Positions 45,546 through 53,949 of a DNA stretch of 64,000 nucleotides are shown here, one piece after another; position 1 is the stretch's first letter, and each line of letters starts with the position of its first letter. Under the pieces are notes generated by a model, which saw nothing but the letters and a program-made list of their open reading frames with translations, had not been told where the DNA came from and made no database searches. The stretch spans positions 124,001-188,000 of the forward strand of contig NZ_JARFVB010000003.1 of NCBI RefSeq assembly GCF_029193885.1, read 5' to 3'. The translations under genes were made by a program, and so were the position numbers. The DNA is from Flagellimonas yonaguniensis. Its GTDB lineage: Bacteria; Bacteroidota; Bacteroidia; Flavobacteriales; Flavobacteriaceae.

Positions 45546-46442
45546 TTAAAATATTCCAATTTTGAAGCCTGTTCTAAGATAAAAATTTGAATCGTTATTG
45601 AACAAAAACACTTCGCCACGATCACGATTTCTTAACTTCCCCTGTTGCACCAAGGTGCTTCCTGCCAAGGCAAAAAAGGAGAAATTGTCCGAAAAATTAT
45701 ACTGGTATCCCAAAGTTCCCACCAACGAGTTGAAGGAAATCCGTGATGCCACTGAACCATTGTCCAATATAATATCGTTCTGCAGGTTCATAAAGTACCC
45801 GTCCAAGAACAGTGCCAACTCCAAACTATGTTTTTTATCGATATGATATTTTAAATTGGATTTGGGAACACCCATGACAAAGGACCAATTGGGATCAAAC
45901 CTTCTGTAATAATGAATCAAAGGGAGTGGAACGGGAATCCCAGTGGTACTGTTGTAAGTCAACCCCAGTACTATCCGAAAGGGTTTATCGGCTTTTGGTT
46001 TCTCTTTCCAGAAGGCCACGGAGGCATTCATAAAAAAATCGTCCCTCTTTACCCCTTCCAATAAATTGGATGCCAACCTCGGGGTCAATATAGCCACGAA
46101 ATTCCAGTTATCGTTCCATTTTTTTATCAATCCAAGGTTAAAATCAATTACGTGAAAACGAATCATTTCATCCTTTCGAAAAGGCAAATCCGCCGTATAC
46201 CCCATGTCGAAACGGTTGTACTCTCCCCCTACGGCAAGATAATCCTTCTTTTTATTGAGCTTTATGGGAAGGTTAAAAAGTGCCTTATATCGTTCGGTTT
46301 TCACTCCGCTCTCACTTTGTGGGATACTGAGATATTCCAACCTGAACACATCCGTGCTCTGTGCATTTGTATAATGACCACAAAGTATTACAATGAAAGT
46401 AAACCACTTCCAAATTGCAGTATGGTGAATTGAATTTTTTAT
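45546..46442 (-). CDS. DUF6268-like beta-barrel protein with no canonical start codon
   Basis: A secreted protein of about 300 residues, probably an outer-membrane barrel: alternating strands such as YNRFDMGYTADL and TPRLASNLLEG, and an aromatic C-terminal residue (GIF). Between the TAG of mscS (46449-46451) and the mature part the frame reads a good signal peptide (KWFTFIVILCGHYTNAQ), but none of the codons from 46448 to the cleavage site is ATG, GTG or TTG. The first possible start codons are ATA 46442-46440 and ATT 46430-46428. GTG 46349 would omit the signal. The frame is the same as that of mscS. An unusual start, a read-through or a mutation are all possible. Confidence 0.6.
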   Translation of the reverse strand: MKNSIHHTAIWKWFTFIVILCGHYTNAQSTDVFRLEYLSIPQSESGVKTERYKALFNLPIKLNKKKDYLAVGGEYNRFDMGYTADLPFRKDEMIRFHVIDFNLGLIKKWNDNWNFVAILTPRLASNLLEGVKRDDFFMNASVAFWKEKPKADKPFRIVLGLTYNSTTGIPVPLPLIHYYRRFDPNWSFVMGVPKSNLKYHIDKKHSLELALFLDGYFMNLQNDIILDNGSVASRISFNSLVGTLGYQYNFSDNFSFFALAGSTLVQQGKLRNRDRGEVFLFNNDSNFYLRTGFKIGIF

Positions 46443-46448
46443 CGCTCT

Positions 46449-47336
46449 CTATTGTTTTGGCTGAATAATATGTATATCGCGTTGTGGGAACGGTATACTA
46501 ACGTTGTTTTCTCTGAACTTGGTATTTATTTTATACCTCATTTCACTTTTTATCCTTGGGTCTCGGAACGTATCATTAGTGAAAAAGTAGATGGAGAACA
46601 TTAAAGCAGAGTCCCCAAAATCCTCAAACAGCACAAACGGCTTTGGATTTTTGAGAACTTGTTTTTGATCGTGGGCCACCTCTTCCAATATCTTGGTGAC
46701 CAAATCCACATCACTCCCATAAGCCACTCCTACACTGACCTTCTCACGGGTAGTTTTGTGGTTTTGGGTATAATTATAGACGATATCACTGATAAACTTG
46801 TGGTTGGGCAGTATCAACACCTTATCGTCCCTTGTGATGGCCCTAGTGGTACGTAGTTTGATCTCGAACACCTTTCCGACCTTGCCATCCACTTCAACAA
46901 CATCACCTACCTGCAAGGATTTGTCAATAATGATAAAGATTCCACCTAGAATATCCTTGAACAATTCCTGAAGCGCAAGACCTAAACCAACAAACAGTGC
47001 CGCCGAGGCCGTAATCACTAAAGTGATGTCCACTCCCGCCGCACTTAGGGTCACCAATACGGCAATCAGATAAATCACATAATTGGTAAACTTGAACACG
47101 CTGGCAAACTTCTGTTTGTCCTCTTGCTGCATCTTTCGGGTAAAAAGGTGTCGCATCCATTTCAACAAGAACTTTGTGACCACCAATGTGACCGTTAAAA
47201 GCAATAATAGTCCAATGGTTAGGTCAATGGCTTTATCGCCTTCCCCAATATGGAACCCGATGTTCAAAAATTCCTTTATGGACCCCCAAACATCCTGCGT
47301 TATGATCTCTTTGATTTCCTGTGTGCCCTCCTGCAT
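46449..47336 (-). CDS. Small-conductance mechanosensitive channel (MscS family)
   Basis: A 295-residue inner-membrane channel that releases solutes during osmotic downshock. Three hydrophobic segments lie in the first 130 residues, and the third, glycine and alanine-rich (ASAALFVGLGLALQELFKD near residue 110), lines the pore. A beta domain follows with GDVVEVDGKVGKVFEI near 152, then the C-terminal cytoplasmic cage (RDIHIIQP). It ends with TAG, and the next frame (DUF6268-like) continues in the same register without a start codon. Confidence 0.93.
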   Translation of the reverse strand: MQEGTQEIKEIITQDVWGSIKEFLNIGFHIGEGDKAIDLTIGLLLLLTVTLVVTKFLLKWMRHLFTRKMQQEDKQKFASVFKFTNYVIYLIAVLVTLSAAGVDITLVITASAALFVGLGLALQELFKDILGGIFIIIDKSLQVGDVVEVDGKVGKVFEIKLRTTRAITRDDKVLILPNHKFISDIVYNYTQNHKTTREKVSVGVAYGSDVDLVTKILEEVAHDQKQVLKNPKPFVLFEDFGDSALMFSIYFFTNDTFRDPRIKSEMRYKINTKFRENNVSIPFPQRDIHIIQPKQ

Positions 47337-47342
47337 ACTATT

Positions 47343-48683
47343 TTAATATCTCAACCATTTTATCAACTCCTTGTACGTTGGCTTTTTACCATACATCAAG
47401 ATACCTGTTCTATATATTTTGGCCGCCAATGATACAATACCCCAAAAGGTAAAGATCAGAATGAATACGGACAACAAAAATTGCCATAAAGGCACTCCCC
47501 CTTCTCCAATTCCCCCTGGCAATCGCATCAGCATTACAATGGGCGACGTCAACGGAAATAACGAAAACCCAACTGCAATGGGACCATGCGGGTTACTGAA
47601 AACCGAGAAGAACCCTACATATATTGCCAACATTAAAGGTAAGATAATAGGAAAAATAAACTGCTGTGTATCGGTCTCATTATCCACCGCCGCACCTATT
47701 GCAGCATATATGGAGCTGTAAATAAGGTAGCCCAATATAAAATAGATAAAGAAGGAAACTATCAAGAGTCCCCATGGAATATCATAGATTTCCTTGGCGT
47801 ACATCATCATTTCACTATCCATTCCACCCAATTGGGACACCCCGCCCATTGGGCCAGCTTGCACGGCACCATCGGCCGAAAACGCGGACAGGTCTATCCC
47901 GAGAATCATAACCGCAACGAAAAGTAGGGCCGATGCCGAAACTATCCAAATGGAAAACTGTGTGATTCCCGCTAAGGAGTTACCAATGATCTTCCCCAGC
48001 ATCAATTGAAATGGCTTTACCGAGGATATGATCACCTCAATGATCCTGCTGGTCTTTTCCTCGATTACGCTCCGCATTACAAAACCACCATAGATTATAA
48101 TGAACATCATGATGGCATATCCAAACCCACCGCCGATAATTGCCTTGATCTCATTAATGCCCCTCATGCTTCGCTCGCCATCAAAAGTGGACAGATTGAT
48201 TTCAAAACGTTCCTCCACACTGGAGAACTGTTCCGAAGTAACCCCGAGTTTTTGAAGGCGGTCTTGCCTCAACTGCGTATGGAAAACATTCTCCAATTCC
48301 TGCGTCACGGATGTATTTGGATTGTCCTTGGTATACAGGTAAGCAGCTTTGGCGACTTGTTCTACCGTTGGTTCGTTTGGAATGTACAGCAATCCATAAT
48401 ATTCCAATGCTGTAGTGGAATCCTTTGCCTGCTCCAAACTAAGGTCGTCCAGATGTACGTAGGATATGTTTTTTGAGGGATTGAAATCATTCTGAAAAAA
48501 AGAGCTTTCGTTCAAAACGGTCACCACCCTCGTCTCATCGTCATTGACCTTGGCCAAATAGGCAATCAAGACTATCATTCCCACCATCAGCAAGGGGCTT
48601 AAAATGGTCATGACAATAAAGGAGCGGTTGCGCACCTTGGCCAAATATTCGCGTTTTATGATCAACCCAAGCTTATTTGCCAT
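47343..48683 (-). CDS. ABC-2 permease, NatB-like sodium/drug exporter
   Basis: A 446-residue permease with an N-terminal transmembrane helix, a long periplasmic domain (about residues 45-185), and five or six further helices with the MRSVIEEKTSRIIEVIISSVKP block near 210 that is typical of NatB and other ABC-2 permeases. It is the partner of the ATPase at 48673 and overlaps it by 11 bases. NatAB exports Na+ in Bacillus. For flavobacterial members the substrate is not known. Confidence 0.9.
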   Translation of the reverse strand: MANKLGLIIKREYLAKVRNRSFIVMTILSPLLMVGMIVLIAYLAKVNDDETRVVTVLNESSFFQNDFNPSKNISYVHLDDLSLEQAKDSTTALEYYGLLYIPNEPTVEQVAKAAYLYTKDNPNTSVTQELENVFHTQLRQDRLQKLGVTSEQFSSVEERFEINLSTFDGERSMRGINEIKAIIGGGFGYAIMMFIIIYGGFVMRSVIEEKTSRIIEVIISSVKPFQLMLGKIIGNSLAGITQFSIWIVSASALLFVAVMILGIDLSAFSADGAVQAGPMGGVSQLGGMDSEMMMYAKEIYDIPWGLLIVSFFIYFILGYLIYSSIYAAIGAAVDNETDTQQFIFPIILPLMLAIYVGFFSVFSNPHGPIAVGFSLFPLTSPIVMLMRLPGGIGEGGVPLWQFLLSVFILIFTFWGIVSLAAKIYRTGILMYGKKPTYKELIKWLRY

Positions 48684-49611
48684 TGTCCTTACTATTTACG
48701 GTTTGAATGAAAATATCGTTGGCGGATGGAATGGTTTCCTCGAACTTATTGATGTTGGCCACTTTAGAAAGTTCCCTCAAAATATCGCCTGTGTTGGATG
48801 ACGGTAGTTGCACTTTGAAGTTCAATTGCTTTTCGATGATATCAACATCCGAAGAAAGTATATTGAACTTTTGCTCCAATGATTTCATAAAAGCCTCTAC
48901 ATCTTGCTCCATCTGCACGGCGACATCAAAAATATTGTTCTTGTACGCTTTTTTGATGTCGGACAGTTTTCCATCTAGAATCTTTTCTGATTTGTGGATA
49001 AGGGCAATGTACTCGCATAGTTCTTCCACCGATTCCATTCGGTGGGTGGAGAAAATAATTGAGGTCCCGTTCTCCTTTAATTGAAGTATTTCATCCTTGA
49101 TGATATTGGCGTTAATGGGGTCAAACCCACTGAAAGGTTCGTCAAAAATCAATAGTTTGGGCTCGTGGAGCACAGTAACAATAAACTGGATTTTTTGTGC
49201 CATTCCTTTGGAAAGCTCTTGGATTTTCTTGTCCCACCAATCCCCAATATCCAAACGATTGAACCAATACTTGAGCCGGGTTTTGGCCTCACTTTTGGAC
49301 AATCCTTTCAACTGCGCCAAATACAATGCCTGCTCTCCCACCTTCATGCTCTTGTACAGTCCTCTTTCCTCGGGCAAGTAACCAATTGAAGCAATATGCT
49401 TAGGAGCCAATGGTTCGCCATTCAGTAAAATCTCACCAGAGTCTTGGTGCGTTATTTGATTGATGATCCTGATAAAAGAGGTCTTCCCCGCTCCGTTCGG
49501 ACCCAAAAGTCCGTAAATGCAATTCTCAGGAATTTGTAGTGAAATGTTGCTCAGCGCTGTGTAGTCACCATAGGTCTTGGTCACATTTTTGGCAACAAGG
49601 ATATGATCCAT
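48673..49611 (-). CDS. ABC transporter ATPase, NatA-like
   Basis: A 312-residue ATPase for the permease at 47343. Walker A is GPNGAGKTSF near residue 38, the signature LSKGMAQKIQF near 130 (in place of LSGGQ) precedes Walker B LLIFDEPFSGFDP near 156, and the switch His is in STHRMESVE near 190. A DUF4162-type C-terminal extension follows. An exact -7 box lies 15 bases upstream. The exported ion or drug is unknown. Confidence 0.93.
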   Translation of the reverse strand: MDHILVAKNVTKTYGDYTALSNISLQIPENCIYGLLGPNGAGKTSFIRIINQITHQDSGEILLNGEPLAPKHIASIGYLPEERGLYKSMKVGEQALYLAQLKGLSKSEAKTRLKYWFNRLDIGDWWDKKIQELSKGMAQKIQFIVTVLHEPKLLIFDEPFSGFDPINANIIKDEILQLKENGTSIIFSTHRMESVEELCEYIALIHKSEKILDGKLSDIKKAYKNNIFDVAVQMEQDVEAFMKSLEQKFNILSSDVDIIEKQLNFKVQLPSSNTGDILRELSKVANINKFEETIPSANDIFIQTVNSKDNGK

Positions 49612-49625
49612 GTAAACTATTTTTT

Positions 49626-49633
49626 CAAAGATA
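49626..49633 (-). promoter_or_regulatory. -7 box for the NatA-like gene (TATCTTTG, minus strand)
   Basis: Exact TAnnTTTG on the minus strand, 15 bases before the start at 49611. Confidence 0.5.
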
Positions 49634-49672
49634 TGTATTTGCTAGATACCTGTTTTCCTATAAAAACAAAAA

Positions 49673-49698
49673 CCCACCCTTAAAAATTCAAGGATGGG
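49673..49698 (-). terminator. Rho-independent terminator of grpE-dnaJ
   Basis: Minus strand: CCCATCCTT / AAGGGTGGG, nine pairs with one G-U, followed by TTTTTG. It lies about 90 bases beyond the dnaJ stop. Confidence 0.8.
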
Positions 49699-49790
49699 AA
49701 AAAAATTGCTATGAAAAAGAAAATTAGATATCGGTTACCCAACATCAGTTCCAAATATACGTTTTTTATTTAAACAGAAGGTTTTTTCTC

Positions 49791-50909
49791 TTAAGAGAAC
49801 ATATCTTTTACCTTCTCAAAAAAGGATTTATCCGATTTTTCGGGCCTTGGGACAAAGTTGTCATCGTCTTGCATGCGCTCAAAAAATTCCTTCTGCTCCT
49901 TATTGATGTTCTTTGGTGTCCATACATTCACATGCACCAACAAATCTCCCGCTCCATATCCGTTAAGACTGTTGATCCCCTTGCCTCGAAGCCTCAAAAT
50001 TTTTCCAGACTGCAGGCCTGGTTCCAGTTTTATTCGGACTTTTCCGCCTATGGCATCGATTTCTTTGGAGCTTCCCAGAACTGCTTCGGGCATGCTTACG
50101 TACAAATCATAATGTAGATTGTCGCCTTCGCGCTTCAAAGTATCATGTTCCAAGGTTTCAATGGCCACCAACAAGTCTCCAGCGATACCGTTTCCAGGGG
50201 CATCGTTTCCTTTACCGCTTACTTTTAACTGCATGCCATCTTCCACACCTGGCGGTATTTTGATGGATACGGTCTCTTCTTCCACTTTAAGTCCTTGCGC
50301 ATCGGCTCCAGCAGGTCTTTTATCTATGGCCTGCCCGGCCCCACCACAAGTGGTACAAGTGGTTGCGGTCTGCATTCTACCCAATATGGTGTTGGTGATT
50401 TTTGTGATTTGACCGGTACCGTTACAAGTAGGACAAGTTTTATAGGTAACGCCGTCCGCCTGAAGTTTACGTCTTACCTTTACCTTTTTCTCCACTCCAT
50501 TGGCCACTTCTTCCAGTGTCAACTTAACTCGGATTCGAAGATTGCTTCCCTTGGCTCTGCGCTGACCGCCACCAAATCCACCAAATCCACTGAATCCTCC
50601 GCCACCAAAGGCACCACCGAAAATATCACCGAATTGGCTGAAGATATCGTCCATATTCATACCACCGCCGCCAAATCCTCCGCTACCATCGAAGGCCGCA
50701 TGGCCAAACTGGTCATACTTTGCACGCTTGTCAGGATTGCCCAACACTTCATAAGCCTCGGCGGATTTCTTGAACATTTCCTCCGCTTTGGCATCCCCTG
50801 GGTTTTTATCAGGGTGGAATTCGATGGCCTTTTTTCTGTAGGCCTTTTTAATTTCAGCGGCTGAAGCTCCTTTGGAGACTCCCAATATTTCGTAATAATC
50901 TTCCTTCAT
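49791..50909 (-). CDS. dnaJ: Chaperone DnaJ with one zinc site missing
   Basis: DnaJ is the Hsp40 co-chaperone that delivers clients to DnaK and stimulates its ATPase. The 372-residue protein has a J domain with HPD (residues 32-34), a Gly/Phe-rich linker (about 75-115) and client-binding C-terminal domains. The zinc region has only two of the usual four CxxCxGxG repeats: CPTCNGTG and CTTCGGAG. They correspond to repeats 2 and 3, which form one zinc site, while repeats 1 and 4 are replaced by QADGVTY and GADAQGL. Transcribed with grpE, which ends 6 bases upstream. Confidence 0.95.
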   Translation of the reverse strand: MKEDYYEILGVSKGASAAEIKKAYRKKAIEFHPDKNPGDAKAEEMFKKSAEAYEVLGNPDKRAKYDQFGHAAFDGSGGFGGGGMNMDDIFSQFGDIFGGAFGGGGFSGFGGFGGGQRRAKGSNLRIRVKLTLEEVANGVEKKVKVRRKLQADGVTYKTCPTCNGTGQITKITNTILGRMQTATTCTTCGGAGQAIDKRPAGADAQGLKVEEETVSIKIPPGVEDGMQLKVSGKGNDAPGNGIAGDLLVAIETLEHDTLKREGDNLHYDLYVSMPEAVLGSSKEIDAIGGKVRIKLEPGLQSGKILRLRGKGINSLNGYGAGDLLVHVNVWTPKNINKEQKEFFERMQDDDNFVPRPEKSDKSFFEKVKDMFS

Positions 50910-50915
50910 ACAACT

Positions 50916-51491
50916 TTAGTTTCCAACAACGACTTTCGGATGTCTTATGATGCGATCTCCGAGTTTGAACCCTTTTTCCACTACATCAATGATTTTACCT
51001 TTCATTTTATCATTCGGTGCAGGAATTTGGGTAATGGCTTCATGTACCTCGGCATCAAACACATCCCCTTCTCCAACTTCCACCTGCTCTAGGCCTTTGT
51101 TTTTCAAAGTTTCCTTGAATTTATTACTGATGAGTTCCACTCCCTTGAACATTTCTTTGTCCCCTGACTTGGAAAGTTCCTTGAGTGCGCGATCAAAATC
51201 ATCCAAAATGGGCAACAAAGCCACCATAACTTCCTGTCCCGCAGTTTTGAACAAATCCATACGTTCCTTGGAAGTTCTGCGCTTGTAATTTTCAAACTCC
51301 GCAAAAAGCCTCAGGAACTTTTCCTTTTCCTTGGCCAAATCCCCACGCAATTTTTCCTCTTCGGAAAGTTCCTCTTCATTTTCTTCTGCGTTTTCAGCCC
51401 CTATATGTTCATCGTTCAGCTCAGTACTCTCTTCGGTTTGCCCTTTTTTAGGCTCATCTTCCATTTCCTCAACCTTACTTTTATTGCTCAT
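50916..51491 (-). CDS. grpE: Nucleotide exchange factor GrpE
   Basis: GrpE releases ADP from DnaK and so allows client release. The 191-residue protein has an acidic N-terminal tail (EENEEELSEEEKLRG), a long coiled-coil helix (EKEKFLRLFAEFENYKRRT near residue 55) and the C-terminal beta domain with the family end DRIIRHPKVVVG. It begins the grpE-dnaJ operon, with a promoter on the minus strand at 51522-51553. Confidence 0.95.
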   Translation of the reverse strand: MSNKSKVEEMEDEPKKGQTEESTELNDEHIGAENAEENEEELSEEEKLRGDLAKEKEKFLRLFAEFENYKRRTSKERMDLFKTAGQEVMVALLPILDDFDRALKELSKSGDKEMFKGVELISNKFKETLKNKGLEQVEVGEGDVFDAEVHEAITQIPAPNDKMKGKIIDVVEKGFKLGDRIIRHPKVVVGN

Positions 51492-51521
51492 GTTCTATTG
51501 TTTTATTCCGATTTGAAGTGG

Positions 51522-51553
51522 CAAAAGTACTGCCAATTGTCTAAAAATGTCAA
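51522..51553 (-). promoter_or_regulatory. grpE-dnaJ promoter (TTG-N21-TACTTTTG, minus strand)
   Basis: TTG at 51553-51551 and TACTTTTG at 51529-51522 with 21 bases between, 31 bases before the grpE start. This is one of the best vegetative promoter matches in the window. Confidence 0.65.
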
Positions 51554-51571
51554 AATGTCACTGCAAAACAT

Positions 51572-51591
51572 AAAAAAAGCCGCTTAAGCGG
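51572..51591 (-). terminator. Terminator of the TIGR01777 epimerase gene
   Basis: Self-complementary stem CCGCTTAAGCGG (51580-51591), then a T-run when read on the minus strand. It lies about 35 bases beyond the stop of the gene at 51628. Confidence 0.7.
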
Positions 51592-51627
51592 ACTTTATTG
51601 ATTAAAAACGTCATGAATACCAATGGA

Positions 51628-52572
51628 CTAGGCTTCAACTGATGCGGGCACACCCTCCTCCCCTGAAGTGTAAATGCTCTTCAATGCTTGGCAAACATTG
51701 GTATATTGAAAAGAAAATCCCTCTTCTTCGATTCTTTTATTGCTCACTCGTTGGCTTGCCAACAACAGTGTTGACATTTTACCCAAAACCGCCTTCAAAA
51801 CAAACGCGGGGACATTGGGCATCCAAAGCGGCCTGTCCAACACTCTGGCCAGTTCTTTGGTAAGCTTTGTATTTGTCACAGGGTTGGGGGCCACTCCATT
51901 ATATGCCCCCTGAAGGTTATTTTCCACGGCAAAGGCAAACATTTGTGCCAAGTCTTCGATATGAATCCAAGATTGCCATTGATCTCCACTCCCTATCGGT
52001 GCCCCAATAAAGTTTTTGACAGGCATGGCCATTTTAGGTAGCGCCCCGCCATCTTTGGAAAGTACCAAGCCGATTCTGATTTTTGCCACATCAACACCAA
52101 GTTTTTCAAAAGTATCGGCCTCGGCCTCCCACTTTGACACTACTTCGCCCAAAAAACCATCATCCAACTTTTTTTCGCTTTCTGAGTAGTAGTCGCATTT
52201 GGAGTCTGGATAAATTCCAATGGCTGATGCGGAAACAAGACACTCAACTTCTTTGTTTCCTGATTTTTCCAATCCTTTTTTAAGGGTTCTCAAACTATCG
52301 ATACGGCTGGAAAGCACCTTTTTTCTATGCTGAGGGGTCCAGCGTTTGGCTATACTGGTTCCTGCCAAATTGATAATGGCCTGTACATCTTTAAAACAAT
52401 CCAAGTCTATCTCTCCTTTGGTTGGATTCCAGAAATATCCCTGAAAATCTTCCGAGGAGGTAATTTTTTCCTTGCTAGTGGTCAAATAGTTTACGGGTAT
52501 GTCTCTTTGCTGTAAAATCTCCATTACAGCCTGCCCCACCAATCCCGTAGCTCCTGTTATCAACACCTTCAT
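51628..52572 (-). CDS. TIGR01777 NAD(P)-dependent epimerase-like protein
   Basis: A 314-residue extended short-chain dehydrogenase of the TIGR01777 family (SulA-like in older literature). The Rossmann start is ITGATGLVGQAV near residue 5. A DUF1731-type C-terminal domain includes RPLWMPNVPAFVLKAVLG near 242 and ERVSNKRIEEEGF-type spacing (here RVSNKRIEEEGFSF near 283). The reaction is unknown; the family name should not be read as cell-division inhibition. An exact -7 box sits 14 bases upstream. Confidence 0.88.
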   Translation of the reverse strand: MKVLITGATGLVGQAVMEILQQRDIPVNYLTTSKEKITSSEDFQGYFWNPTKGEIDLDCFKDVQAIINLAGTSIAKRWTPQHRKKVLSSRIDSLRTLKKGLEKSGNKEVECLVSASAIGIYPDSKCDYYSESEKKLDDGFLGEVVSKWEAEADTFEKLGVDVAKIRIGLVLSKDGGALPKMAMPVKNFIGAPIGSGDQWQSWIHIEDLAQMFAFAVENNLQGAYNGVAPNPVTNTKLTKELARVLDRPLWMPNVPAFVLKAVLGKMSTLLLASQRVSNKRIEEEGFSFQYTNVCQALKSIYTSGEEGVPASVEA

Positions 52573-52586
52573 ACTCTCATTTTATG

Positions 52587-52594
52587 CAAATTTA
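52587..52594 (-). promoter_or_regulatory. -7 box (TAAATTTG, minus strand)
   Basis: Exact TAnnTTTG on the minus strand, 14 bases before the start of the epimerase-like gene at 52572. Confidence 0.5.
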
Positions 52595-52707
52595 TGGGTT
52601 TAATCGACTGTATATGAGACCTTAATTTAGGTTTAACATATTTATCTTGAATTTTAGGGGTATTTATGACTCCGATAGGCTATTCCTTAAGATAGTATTG
52701 GCATTTC

Positions 52708-53370
52708 TCAAAGCTTTTTGGCCCTCAGCATCTCCCTCTTCCCAGGTGGCCCCGGTAAGCGTTCCACGGTAAAACCAACCGCTTGCATGGCCCGCCTTAC
52801 ACTACCTTTGGCCGCGTAGGTTACCAAAACCCCATTTTGCTGGAGTGCTTGGTGCATTTTCAGGAAAATCCCTTCTGTCCAAAGTTCTGGTTGTACCCTT
52901 GCTCCGAACGCATCAAAATAAATGAGGTTGAAAAAACTTTGATCATTGATTTCATTGAAATCTTTTTGCTGCTTCAAAAGCGAAAAATCCGGAGATATCG
53001 TCACAGTTTCTTCCCATGGGGAACTGTGCATTTTTTGAAAGTCATCCTGATGAACCTTGGCTTCCAACTGCTGGCAATAGTCCAACGCACCCACTTCTTC
53101 CATTGAAACCGGAAAAGCCTCAACCCCAACATAATCAACAATCAATTGTTGTTTGGGAGCTTCCATTAAGGTGATAAGGGCATTCAGCCCTGTACCAAAG
53201 CCGATTTCCAACAGTTTGACTTCTTCATTTTGAAACAGTCGCAAACCATGTTCAACAAAAACATGGTAAGCTTCTTGAACCGCACCATGCTTGGAATGGT
53301 ACTGTTCGTCCCAATCCTCTATTTGAATGGTCTTGGAACCATCGCCGGTCGTGATTATTTTCCTTTTCAA
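52708..53370 (-). CDS. mnmD: MnmD tRNA (5-methylaminomethyl-2-thiouridine) methyltransferase
   Basis: A SAM-dependent methyltransferase that acts in the final step of mnm5s2U formation at tRNA position 34. It corresponds to the methyltransferase half of MnmC without the FAD domain, as in other Bacteroidota. The 220-residue protein shows EAYHVFVEHGL near residue 34, the SAM loop LEIGFGTGLNALI near 53, and the FDAFGARVQPELW block near 152. The C-terminal LPGPPGKREMLRA is a strong family marker. The start overlaps the stop of the DUF4920 gene (ATGA). Confidence 0.93.
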   Translation of the reverse strand: MKRKIITTGDGSKTIQIEDWDEQYHSKHGAVQEAYHVFVEHGLRLFQNEEVKLLEIGFGTGLNALITLMEAPKQQLIVDYVGVEAFPVSMEEVGALDYCQQLEAKVHQDDFQKMHSSPWEETVTISPDFSLLKQQKDFNEINDQSFFNLIYFDAFGARVQPELWTEGIFLKMHQALQQNGVLVTYAAKGSVRRAMQAVGFTVERLPGPPGKREMLRAKKL

Positions 53371-53843
53371 GGCTGGGTTGCGATCAACACCCCGTCCGCT
53401 TCAAACCTAAGTGTTTTCTTAGGAGCGGTTATTTGTGCCAATTCTTCTTCAGAAGCTCCTTCGTCCTCTGCGTAATGTTTCTGGTCTTCAACGGACATTT
53501 CCTCAAAAAATGCCGCACCGTTCATCACTACTTTTTTACCCGCTGCATCTTTGGGAACAAAAAATCCATAATCTTTAAAACGAACAAAAACTTCATCGTC
53601 GGACTCCAATTGCACCTTCATCCAGCAACCTTTGGCTTGACAAACTTCCTTGATCTCACCAATGATTTGGGTCTGCAAGGAATCCTTGCCGGAAATCCCG
53701 TCAAAAGGGGAAGATGTTTTGGAAGCTTTTCTGGAAATTTCAAATTCCTCTCCAAAATAATCACCTTGAATAGTTTCTTGTTTACAGGAAACCATCAAAA
53801 TACCTAGTAAAAAAACAGAAGTAAAAGTGTTAAAAATTCTCAT
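53367..53843 (-). CDS. DUF4920 lipoprotein
   Basis: A 158-residue lipoprotein. The start MRIFNTFTSVFLLGILMVSC gives a lipobox cysteine at 20. The mature region carries the DUF4920 pattern: IGEIKEVCQAKGCWMKVQL near residue 62, with a CQxxGCW cysteine pair, and FVRFKDYGFFVPKDAAGK. The CQxxGCW motif may bind copper or heme, as suggested for this family. I chose ATG 53843 over 53855. It overlaps mnmD by 4 bases. Confidence 0.88.
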   Translation of the reverse strand: MRIFNTFTSVFLLGILMVSCKQETIQGDYFGEEFEISRKASKTSSPFDGISGKDSLQTQIIGEIKEVCQAKGCWMKVQLESDDEVFVRFKDYGFFVPKDAAGKKVVMNGAAFFEEMSVEDQKHYAEDEGASEEELAQITAPKKTLRFEADGVLIATQP

Positions 53844-53863
53844 TTTTGATAACATTTAAGTGA

Positions 53864-53892
53864 TTGTAAGTTAAGTCTAACATTTAGATTTG
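53864..53892 (+). promoter_or_regulatory. ilvE promoter (TTG-N18-TAGATTTG)
   Basis: TTG 53864-53866 and TAGATTTG 53885-53892 with 18 bases between them. The start codon is 57 bases downstream, giving a leader of about 50 bases. Confidence 0.6.
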
Positions 53893-53949
53893 TGAAACGT
53901 CCAAAAGTAACAATAAATAGCTAATTTTATCACGGTAAATGTAAGTGAT

